From: a virus
Strand: one strand, 5' to 3'
DNA: 64,000 nt
IMG/VR virus record: IMGVR_UViG_3300036820_000011
Span: 1-64,000 of that record
The notes under the pieces are model-generated. The model was not told where the DNA came from. It saw nothing but the letters and a program-made list of their open reading frames with translations, and searched no databases. The translations under genes and the position numbers were made by a program. Shown in pieces: positions 22,071 through 30,400 of the stretch (positions within the stretch are counted from its first letter, which is position 1; each line of letters starts with the position of its first letter).

Positions 22071-22523
22071 ATGACCATGGCCGCGCACGTCCCGCCCGTC
22101 CGCATCCCGGCCTGGGAGGACTCCGCGCTCTGCCGCAGAGCGACGCCGGAGCAGATCGAGGCCGATTTCTTCCCGCTCATGGAGACCGAACTCCGGGCCC
22201 AGCGCACCTACGACCGCTGGTGCGGCGAGTGCCCGGTGATACATGAATGCCTGACCAGGGCACTGCTGTGCCACTCCGAGGGCATCTATGCCGGGACGAC
22301 CACCGGCACCCGCACCAAGCTGCTGAAGCGCCGCAGCCGGGCCAGGTGCCCGGTGCCGGGATGCCACGCGGCTGTCGACATAGAGATCACTGACCCGAGG
22401 GATGGAGAGATCATGCTGTCCGAGGTATGCCGCTGCTGCGGTGCGTCCTGGAAGGCCGACGGCCCGCCCGGCTCCAAGCCGGTGGCCCTGAGACTGAGCA
22501 CATCCCCTGCGGTGGAGCCGTGA
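22071..22523 (+). CDS. WhiB-family iron-sulfur regulator with C-terminal zinc ribbon
   Basis: A 150-residue protein. Cys21, Cys51, Cys54 and Cys60 (ALC, WCGECPVIHEC) form the WhiB pattern that binds a [4Fe-4S] cluster, and GIYAGTT stands in place of the usual G[VI]WGG turn before a basic tail (KRRSRAR). The extra C-terminus has CPVPGC and CRCCGASW, a zinc ribbon not usual in WhiB. WhiB proteins partner the main sigma factor; phage forms can take over host regulation, as with mycobacteriophage TM4 WhiB. GAGGGGACC precedes ATG 22071. Confidence 0.85.
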   Translation: MTMAAHVPPVRIPAWEDSALCRRATPEQIEADFFPLMETELRAQRTYDRWCGECPVIHECLTRALLCHSEGIYAGTTTGTRTKLLKRRSRARCPVPGCHAAVDIEITDPRDGEIMLSEVCRCCGASWKADGPPGSKPVALRLSTSPAVEP

Positions 22524-22726
22524 GCGCGGCCTACACCGCCGCCGATCTGGCCGACCACGCCGACCGGCTGACCGAGCTGCTGGAGGCCAAGCGCGAGCAG
22601 TGCATCCAGGCCAGCCCGCAGTACACGATCTGGATCAACTGCCAGATCAAGGCGTTGTCCGAGCGGCTGGCAGAGATCGACCGCCAGTGCCGCGTCCTGC
22701 AGCGGAAGACCCCCCGCGCTGGATAG
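22520..22726 (+). CDS. Small coiled-coil protein
   Basis: A 68-residue helical protein (ADLADHADRLTELLEAKREQ). GTG 22520 overlaps the whiB stop. Its last 80 bp overlap, tail to tail, the end of the glycosyltransferase gene on the other strand; no terminator separates the two arms. Confidence 0.6.
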   Translation: MSAAYTAADLADHADRLTELLEAKREQCIQASPQYTIWINCQIKALSERLAEIDRQCRVLQRKTPRAG

Positions 22727-23777
22727 CCAGCGCTTCTGCCCAGACCTCAGCCCATCGCCACGCATGATCACTAATCCTGAGCCCGTCTGTGGCTGCCCGA
22801 CCCTGGTCGGACAGCTCCAGGCGGGCTCTTTCATTTGTCCGCAGCAGATTGATCTTGGAGTACCAGGTGCGCGGCCGATCGGCCAGCAGGCCCACCCCGA
22901 GTGCGTGCAGCCGGACGTAGTCCTCACGCGGGGACATCACACACGGCACACCAGTCACTGCCATCTCCATCGGCTTGAGCGCCGATTTTCCGGCGTTGAA
23001 TTTCGTGTCCGCCAGCGGGGCGATGCCGATGCCGAGCCGGGCCACGGCGGCGGGCCACTCGGCCATGTCGATGATGTCCCCGCCGGGCGGGTCCTTCAGC
23101 AGCCCGAACGCCTCGCCGCATCCGGCCGGACCGCCCACGATGCGGAACTGCGCACCCTCGTTGACCAGCCGGGCCACGGCCCCGCCCAGGACCGAGGGGT
23201 CGTCCGGGTGGGAGACCAGGGTAGCGGGCCAGCCGATCACCTCGCTGTCGGTGCGCGGCAGGCCGTAGTAGTGGTCCGGCAGGAAGTTGGGGATCACCCG
23301 GCCCCGGCCGTGCTGGGCGTAGACCTTCAGCAGCGCGGGCGTGGTCGCCGTCACCAGGGTTGCGTCCCGGCACGCTTGCGCGAGGTAGGTCCAGGAGTGC
23401 CGCTGCTGCCTGCCGCGCTGCTGCGGGACCCGGGTGTGCCGGGGATGCAACTGCTCGTACGCCGGGTTCCGGGGGTGGATCGAGGACAGGTCGTCGTCCA
23501 CGTCCACCACCACGGCGACCCCCTTGCCCCGCAGGATCGAGACGGCCTGGCACAGCCAGGGGTGGGTGAGCCGCTGGAAGACCACCACGTCGGTGTCGTC
23601 CGTGGTCATCAGGACGTCGGAGACGATGTTGTCCGCACCGACGATCAGTTTGATGTCCCGGCCGCTGGGCTCGATCACCTCGACGTCCAGGCCCTGGGCC
23701 TGCAGCGCGCGGGCGGGCCAGGTCAGCCGGAAATGCCCACACGCGAAGACATCCGCCGGGTAACAGGTGACACGCAT
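22647..23777 (-). CDS. GT4-like glycosyltransferase
   Basis: A 376-residue GT-B type protein. VVVDVDDDLSSIHP lies near the end of the N-terminal half; RVIPNFLP, FRIVGGPAG and IGIAPLADTKFNAGKSALKPMEMAVTGVP follow the order of family 4 donor-binding motifs, with Lys-Ser-Ala-Leu-Lys in place of the usual basic site before the E. It is the last gene of the virion operon, next to tail genes, so decorating tail or capsid proteins is a reasonable guess. The last 25 residues are low-complexity and overlap the convergent gene. Confidence 0.75.
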   Translation of the reverse strand: MRVTCYPADVFACGHFRLTWPARALQAQGLDVEVIEPSGRDIKLIVGADNIVSDVLMTTDDTDVVVFQRLTHPWLCQAVSILRGKGVAVVVDVDDDLSSIHPRNPAYEQLHPRHTRVPQQRGRQQRHSWTYLAQACRDATLVTATTPALLKVYAQHGRGRVIPNFLPDHYYGLPRTDSEVIGWPATLVSHPDDPSVLGGAVARLVNEGAQFRIVGGPAGCGEAFGLLKDPPGGDIIDMAEWPAAVARLGIGIAPLADTKFNAGKSALKPMEMAVTGVPCVMSPREDYVRLHALGVGLLADRPRTWYSKINLLRTNERARLELSDQGRAATDGLRISDHAWRWAEVWAEALAIQRGGSSAAGRGTGGRSLPAARTTP

Positions 23778-23786
23778 GTTCAGTCC

Positions 23787-24104
23787 TTACACGGCGGGGT
23801 TGGCAGTGGCGTGCCCGGCAGCGAGCCCGGCAGTGGCGACGACGACTGGCACCGGCTGGGGGGCGACGACCGGCTCCGGCGGGTACCGACCGGCCAGTGC
23901 CGTGTCCAGCTCGGCCAGGAGTTCGCTGTCAGTGATCACGCCGCTGTCCACCAGCAGCTTGATCAGAATGGATACGATGAACAGCACGCTGACCACGGCG
24001 ACCCGGATCGACTGGCTCTCCATCGCCAGGTCGACCCCGAGCGAGGCGGAGAACTTCTCGACGGCGGGTCGCAGCACGCCGCCGTACTGCCCGATCGTGG
24101 TCAC
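23787..24104 (-). CDS. Small membrane protein, possibly holin-like
   Basis: A 105-residue protein with one transmembrane helix (IRVAVVSVLFIVSILIKLLV) at about residues 33-53 and a Pro/Ala/Val-rich tail. GTG 24104 overlaps the upstream stop as GTGA. A holin or tail-associated membrane role is possible; neither is proven. Confidence 0.6.
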   Translation of the reverse strand: MTTIGQYGGVLRPAVEKFSASLGVDLAMESQSIRVAVVSVLFIVSILIKLLVDSGVITDSELLAELDTALAGRYPPEPVVAPQPVPVVVATAGLAAGHATANPAV

Positions 24105-24646
24105 AGCGGGATCACCGTGATCCACCGGTCGGAGAAGGTGCCGGTACCAGAGCCGACCCGGTAGGCAGCCGTGAACGTGTTGCTGCCCGCCGTCAGTCCG
24201 GTGAACAGGCCGAACCAGCCACTGCGCCCGCCCTGGGTACCGAAGTTGCCGCCTGCGCTGGTGTCGTCCACCGCACTGATCGAAGACGCGCCGGAGACCT
24301 CGAAGCTCATGACAGAGCTGACCGTTCCGGAGTTCTGGCTGGCGCAGTAGACACTCACCAGGGCGTGCTGACCGGTCGTGACGGTGACTACCGGTCCGCT
24401 GGTCGTCGTCAGATTCGTCGTGTAGGTGGCCGAGGTCGTGGTATCGCTGGTTGCCACTTCCTGGGCGGCGATGGTCCGGGCGGCCAGGGCGTTGGCCCCG
24501 GTGGCCACCAGGATCTGGGCCCCTGCGGAGACCAGGGCGTTGCAGGAGGCGTTGAAGTTGTCCCGGACGGAGGCGTTCCATTGCGCAGCCGTCAGGATGG
24601 CTCCGGAAACCGCAGTCAGCGGCGCGGTCCACGCAATCTTGATCAC
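24101..24646 (-). CDS. Virion surface/tail-fibre-like protein
   Basis: A 181-residue protein. The start (IAWTAPLTAVSGAILTAAQW) is common to actinophage minor structural proteins, and the rest is Ser/Thr/Gly-rich and beta-stranded, ending in RWITVIPL. The 12-nt AAGGAGGTGATC at 24652-24641 is a perfect match to the 16S 3' end but contains the GTG at 24646, so the true start may be the ATT at 24637 or another codon nearby. Confidence 0.6.
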   Translation of the reverse strand: MIKIAWTAPLTAVSGAILTAAQWNASVRDNFNASCNALVSAGAQILVATGANALAARTIAAQEVATSDTTTSATYTTNLTTTSGPVVTVTTGQHALVSVYCASQNSGTVSSVMSFEVSGASSISAVDDTSAGGNFGTQGGRSGWFGLFTGLTAGSNTFTAAYRVGSGTGTFSDRWITVIPL

Positions 24647-24667
24647 CTCCTTCCGGATAAGTCGGTC

Positions 24668-24931
24668 TCAGGGGTTGGCGGTACCGGACGCCTTCGCCGT
24701 TCCGGTCCTGACCGTGGCCGACCGGGACGCCGTCGGGGACGCCGTCGGGGACGCCAGCCTCCCCTCCAGTTCGAGCAGCCGGGCCTCCAGTGCGGCGACC
24801 TGGGCGGCTAGCGCAGCGGTCTCCTGTGCGGCCCTGGCCCGTATCTTCTCCTCGGTGCTGGCGACCGCCGCCTCCAGGCGGGCCTCCATCGCCTGGACAG
24901 CTGCCTCGATCGTCTGTGCGTTCACGCCCAT
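24668..24931 (-). CDS. Small coiled-coil protein
   Basis: An 87-residue protein: a long helix with heptad pattern (QAMEARLEAAVASTEEKIRA, then VAALEARLLELEGRL) and a Ser/Thr tail. The ATG at 24931 is chosen because the preceding in-frame sequence is non-native-looking. Could be a tail or fibre assembly factor. Confidence 0.55.
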   Translation of the reverse strand: MGVNAQTIEAAVQAMEARLEAAVASTEEKIRARAAQETAALAAQVAALEARLLELEGRLASPTASPTASRSATVRTGTAKASGTANP

Positions 24932-24971
24932 GTCTCCACTCCCCTGCCTCGTTCCGGACGGTGCCAGGATG

Positions 24972-25361
24972 TCACGTCCGCGCCCTCCTGCCGTCCGGGA
25001 CGCCGTGCGCCTCGTTCTCGGCCCGCAGGTCGGCGATGCTCTGGCCGTGGGGAACATGAAATGCCACGGCTACCGGGTGGTCCGCCGGGTACCAGTTGCG
25101 GGTGCCGGGTACGGGCCGCTGATGCAGGACGGCCATCGCGGCAGTAGCGAACCGCTGGGACGGCCAGCTGATCTCCGCCGAGGCGTTGCACTCCGAACAG
25201 CGGAACAGCAGTCGGGGAACGTCCCGGGGGTTGTCCGGTCCGACCGGCAGGTGTGGCCTGCGCAGAGCGAACAGGAACTCAGTGTCCGCGCAGTCCGGCC
25301 GTACGCAGTCGGCTACCCATTCACCCCGGTAGACGTAGGCGCGTGCTTCCACGGTGCTCAC
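24972..25361 (-). CDS. Zinc-ribbon-like tail-region protein
   Basis: A 129-residue protein with CVRPDC near residue 19 and CSEC near residue 55, probably one zinc site, in an otherwise beta-rich fold. Its start overlaps the stop of the minor tail gene. Function unknown. Confidence 0.6.
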   Translation of the reverse strand: MSTVEARAYVYRGEWVADCVRPDCADTEFLFALRRPHLPVGPDNPRDVPRLLFRCSECNASAEISWPSQRFATAAMAVLHQRPVPGTRNWYPADHPVAVAFHVPHGQSIADLRAENEAHGVPDGRRART

Positions 25362-27484
25362 ATCCCGAAGACGTTGGTGTTGAACAGGCCGTTAGTGGCG
25401 CTGTTGAAGATGAACACGTTGGCCGGGTTGTTGTACAGGGGGTCCTCGTTCTGCTGCTCACAGGCGAGCACCACGGCATGGACCGGCGGGACCCCGAGCT
25501 GGTTCATGCGCTGGATCGTGTGGGCGACGTTCTCCACGTAGTAGGTGTTGTCGGAGCCCAGCTCGTCGTTCTGAATGGCCACCAGATCGGAGATCGTCCG
25601 GCTGATGACGTGGGTGTAGTGGCCCGGGTCGCCGCTCACCAGCCGCATGGAGATCGTCGGCACCCGCTGCGCGTACCGGCGGACGATCAGTTCGGCGATG
25701 GCCTGGGCATCCCACAGCCCGGCCCACGGGCACGGGTTCTGGTAGTCCTGCTCGCCGTGTTCACCGATGCTGGTCAGGTCCTGGTAGACCACATTCAGGG
25801 TCTCGGTGACCGGGATCGGGTAGGCCTGCAACTGGAGTCCGGACAACTGGACGACCGACCCGGTCGCCGTATAGGTGATACTGACCGCTGCACCGGATGT
25901 CTGGCTCAGGCTCACCGCCACGGTACCTGACCCGATCACGGTGTAGTCGACTCCCAGTTGCGGCACGACGGCTCCGGTGAACGGGTCGGACGTGGTGACG
26001 ATGAGCACGTACGGCGTTCCCGGGGTGACCGTGATCGTGTCGGTAGACGACCAGACCGGGCCGAGGACCCCGGTCGGGGCCCGCTGGGTCACGCTGAACT
26101 GCACACTGTTCAGGATGGCCAGCCAGCCGTGGTCGTAGGTGAACGGTGGCGTGAAGGTCAGTGCCGTGACCGGCGGGGTTCCGCAGCCGGGCGGGTCCGT
26201 GATCTCGGGTGTGTAGAAGGAGCCCTGCACGTTCTGGCTCGCCGCGTACAGCGCCCGGTGGCTGCGGTCCCGGAAGGTGAAGGTCCCGTCGGGGGCCACG
26301 TAGGCGATCGACGGCGGTCCCTCGGACTGGATGATGTCGTTGATCGCGTTCCCGGCCGCGTAGGCGCTCAGCCACCAGTACGGGAGGTAGCTGACTCCCG
26401 GGTCGATCGACGTCGGACCCGTCCAGCCGACGGCGTCCAGTATGTAGTTGATCGCGTCCCCGGTCCGCAGTCCGGTGTAGAGCGGTGTCGTAATCAGGTT
26501 GTTGGTCCAGAACTGCTCGTCGTCGCTGACCGTGAAGTCGACGGTGCGGTTGCCCCAGTCGACGTTCACCGTGTAGTTGTTGATCCGGCCGTGCAGGATG
26601 TCCGTGGTCGCACCGTTCCAGGTGGTCTGCAGGGACACAGTGCGGGCAGCGTCCAGGTTGCCGTACAGCGGGGAGTCGGACCGCTCGGGGGAGTAGGTCC
26701 GGGCGGTGTTGTTCAGCGAGAACGCACCCTGCCCGAGAGAGGCCGGAGTGGTCTGGCGGTAGGTGTCCCGGCCGTAGCTGTAGGTGATCCCGCCGCTGAG
26801 CAGGTCCGGCAGGGCGAAGTCGAGTGGCGGGACCGAGTTCATGTTCTCGGCCCCGGTGGGGTCCATGAGCATGAGCCCGTAGACATAGAAGACGTTGGAC
26901 GGTCCCGGCGTACCGCTGGCGCGGGCGTACACCTCGGCCTGGGAGGAGGACGACGGCGCGGTCAGTGGCGCGGTCAGCCGGGTCCATTGCCCGGCCGGAA
27001 TCGCCGTGCTGCTCCCGGCACTCCCGGACAAGAGCGTTCCGGACGAGTTGTACCAGTTGGTTCCTACCTGGATGCCTGCCGCCCACCCGCCGGGAGAGTA
27101 GACCCAGCAGTCGCCGGTGTAGGAGTTGGAGGGGACGATCGTACCGGTTGCCGTGTGTACTGCTCCGTTGACCCCGCAGGTACTGAACCCGCCGGTCGGC
27201 AGGACTTCGATGCACGGCACGGCGGGCTGCGTCGGAGCATTCTTCACCCAGTTGATTGAGCACTGGAAGGACTGCCAGCCGGAGGCGTCGAACAGCATGT
27301 AGGGATTGGCAGTGAGCACGTTCCCGGCGGCGGTGAACCCGGCCTGCTCCCAGTCGATGCCGAGCACGTAGGTCGGCATCGCGGAGGCGTTGCACAGGTT
27401 CCACTGCGGGACCAGGTACGGAGTCCCGCCCAGTACGGTCCCGGTGGCAGTGGCGACTCCGGGATGGGCGGTCGTGGACGGCAT
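25358..27484 (-). CDS. Minor tail protein with carbohydrate-binding-like domain
   Basis: A 708-residue protein directly after the tape measure. Residues about 60-220 (SFQCSINW, GDCWVYSPGGWAAG, GQWTRLTAPLTAP) resemble CBM4/9-type carbohydrate-binding sandwiches. The centre (DILHGRINNYTVNVDWGNRT, GDAINYILDAVGW) resembles siphophage distal or tail-tip proteins. It probably sits at the tail tip and touches host glycan. Confidence 0.75.
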   Translation of the reverse strand: MPSTTAHPGVATATGTVLGGTPYLVPQWNLCNASAMPTYVLGIDWEQAGFTAAGNVLTANPYMLFDASGWQSFQCSINWVKNAPTQPAVPCIEVLPTGGFSTCGVNGAVHTATGTIVPSNSYTGDCWVYSPGGWAAGIQVGTNWYNSSGTLLSGSAGSSTAIPAGQWTRLTAPLTAPSSSSQAEVYARASGTPGPSNVFYVYGLMLMDPTGAENMNSVPPLDFALPDLLSGGITYSYGRDTYRQTTPASLGQGAFSLNNTARTYSPERSDSPLYGNLDAARTVSLQTTWNGATTDILHGRINNYTVNVDWGNRTVDFTVSDDEQFWTNNLITTPLYTGLRTGDAINYILDAVGWTGPTSIDPGVSYLPYWWLSAYAAGNAINDIIQSEGPPSIAYVAPDGTFTFRDRSHRALYAASQNVQGSFYTPEITDPPGCGTPPVTALTFTPPFTYDHGWLAILNSVQFSVTQRAPTGVLGPVWSSTDTITVTPGTPYVLIVTTSDPFTGAVVPQLGVDYTVIGSGTVAVSLSQTSGAAVSITYTATGSVVQLSGLQLQAYPIPVTETLNVVYQDLTSIGEHGEQDYQNPCPWAGLWDAQAIAELIVRRYAQRVPTISMRLVSGDPGHYTHVISRTISDLVAIQNDELGSDNTYYVENVAHTIQRMNQLGVPPVHAVVLACEQQNEDPLYNNPANVFIFNSATNGLFNTNVFGM

Positions 27485-27485
27485 G

Positions 27486-30400
27486 TCAGACCCCCGGGAT
27501 CAGGCCACGGAGGCGGCCGTGCTGCTTGGCGTCCTGGAGCGCGGAGATCAGCCAGTTCTGCAGCTCGTGCCTGCTGCCGACCGGTCCGTGGAAGTGGGCG
27601 TGCACGTGCAGTTCCCCGCCGCCCGCCGACTGCCCGGGGCCGAGCACCCGCTCCGGCCGCCCGGTGCCGTTGTTGGCGATCGAGCGGCCGACGGGGAGGT
27701 AGCCGCCGGAGTCGTACCAGTTGTTGCTGTTCCCGGTCAGCATCGGCTGACGGTCCTGGCGCATGGTCCACGAGCCGAGTTCCGTGGTTGCGCACCACAC
27801 GGACTCGGTCCCCGCGTCCCCGGTCCGGATGCTCTCACCGCCCAGGAACGGCTTCGCCTCCCGGATGGCCACACCGGTCCGAGGAGTTGTGCAGCCCAGA
27901 TTGCTCCGGCCGCTGCGCTTCCACTCGGTCATGGCAGGGCGCTTCCCGCTGAGGTAGACCGCCAGGACGATGGCGTCCTGCTGCGCACCGTCCGCCTGCG
28001 AGTAGCTCTTCCCCCCGGAGTAGTGGCCCTTCCCCAGAATCGGCCCTTCCTGGATCTTCGTCACGCCTTCCGCCCCGAACACCCCGCGTAGGAAGGCTTC
28101 CCGCTGCGGCTCGGACAGCGATAGGACGAAGGGGACCGGATCGGCATGGTCGTACCCACTGCGCCTGAGCAGTTCCGCCGACCACGGCCGGTGAAACTCC
28201 CAGGTGGTCAACGGGAGTCCCGGCTCCCCACTGGGCTTTGTCATCGGGCGCACGGTACGGGTGAACGGGAGTCCGGACACCAGCGACTCGATCGCCTTCA
28301 CGTGTTCCGGCTTGGACTGACCGAGCCGAATGGACGGCCGGGACCCGCGAAGGGTCCGCCAGTGCGTGCTGTTCGGCGTACGACTCTTGGGCTTGATCAC
28401 CCAGCCGTCGCCCAGGACCCATCCCAGCAGCTCGGCTTCCTGCAAACTGACCGAGGCGTTTTCACCGACATCCGACGGTGCGGCGAGTCGAAGGGTGTGC
28501 CGAGTGGTGATCTTCTGTGCTTCCACGAAGACGTCATCAGTCCGGAATTCGTTCTTGGTGCGTCCGCCAACACCCTTCCGGCCGACGTGCTTGCGGTGGA
28601 CCGCCACCCATCGGTGGTGCGGAGTGCACACCGCGTGCCATGTCTTGTTGGTGAGTCGGACCACTGGGACGTCATCATACCGGTGAATGTCCGTGACCCG
28701 GGTCCACTCATTGCGTTCGGTCCCGGGGTTGTACCCGACCGTCATGTCTCCGATCTGGACGTTCTCGTAGGTCAGCCATCCGCGCTGTGTCAGAATCTCT
28801 ACACTCAACGGTACGCACATCTCGTGGGACCAGGCAGCACCCGGAGAGCCGTACCTCCCGGCGATGTAGCCCAGGCCCCAGCGGATCTGGGTCTGGTAGT
28901 TGCTGTGCCAGTCGGGTCCGGCGGATGCCATCTTGTCGGCCGGAAGCGCCTGAGGAATCCCGTAGGCCCCACTGGATGCATTGAGTGCGTTCCAGCGCCA
29001 ACCGCTTTCCTGGTTCCACAGCTTGATCAGCGGGCCCATCTGGTTGCTGCTCCAGTAGTACCGGCCGAGCAGGCTCTGGGCGTAGTTCTGCGCCGCGCCT
29101 GCCGCGACGCCGGAGAAGCCGCCGTTGTTGTTAAGTCCGGAGTTGGCCGATGCGGCTGCGGTGACCGCCGCGTAGATGCTGGCCGCGTTGCTCTGGGAGA
29201 ACGCCTGCGTCCACGCGGCGATATCCCGGGTCACCGTGTTCGAGGTCGGCTCGGTCACGTGGACGCCGACCGCGCCGCCGACGGAGAACTTGCCGATCCT
29301 CCCGGCCTTCACCATCTGGCGCAGGGTCAGCATGGCCTGCTGACCGCCGAGCGCGTTGACCTCGTCCGCCGTCCAGACGTGCTCGCCCTTCGAGAGCCAG
29401 GTTAGGTTCGAGTCGGAGGTGGCCGTGCCGATCCCGCCGACAGGCCCGCCGAACGCCAGGCCGGGCAACCCTTTCTTGTTGCCCGCCGTCGCCGCGTTGT
29501 TGAAATCGACGGAGAGGTTGACTGTCTTGTTCTGGATTCCGCCCAGCGAGGCGTTGACCGATGCCCGGAAGTTGTCGAACGCCTTCTCGGCGGACTTGAG
29601 CTTGCCGCCGACTCCGGGCACCCAGCCGAGCATGTCGGACGCACCGTGGAGTACGTCGCCGACCATGGTCATGAAGCCGTTGACGATGAACCGCAGCGCA
29701 GGCTCGATGCCGTTGGTCCACAGCCACATGAACGCTGATTCGATCGGGTGGATCACGTCGTTGAACAGGAAGTTGTATGCCCCCAGGGCAGCGCTCTGAA
29801 TGACGTGCCATGCGCTGACAAAGAAATTGACGAACGGCCCGGCAAACCAGTTACCGATATTCAGGAAGAAATTGACGAACGGCCCGGTGAACCACCGTCC
29901 AATACTCAGGAAGAACCCGACAAAGGGACCGGTGAACCAGTTACCAATACTCAGAAAGAAATTGACAAAAGGTCCCGTGAACCATCTTCCGATATTCAGA
30001 AAGAAATTGACAAAAGGTCCTGTGAACCAACGACCGATGTCCAGGAAGAACCCGACGAAGGGACCGGTGAACCAGTTCCCGATACTCAGGAAGAATCCGA
30101 CGAAGGGTCCCGTGAACCATCTTCCGATATCGATGAAGAAGTTCACGAAAGGACCGCTGAACCAGCGGCCGATATCCAGGAAGAAGTTGACGAACGGCCC
30201 CGCGAACCAGTTGCCGATGTCAATGAAGAAGTTGACGAAGGGCCCGGCGAACCATTCGCCGATGCTCTCCATGATTGACCTGAACAACTGGCTGTGGGTC
30301 CACGCATACGCGAATCCTGCCGCCAGGGCGGTAAGCCCGAGCACCACCAACATGATCGGGTTGGCGTCCATGACAAGATCCAGCGCGCCTTGGGCGATCG

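Noticed and set aside
22764-24164. 466-codon + strand frame opposite the GT4-like gene
   Set aside because: Shadow frame of a recognisable glycosyltransferase; no ribosome site and no domain.
29810-30265. CRISPR array
   Set aside because: The 45-bp units are contiguous, in frame and encode a conserved 15-residue peptide, with no spacers.
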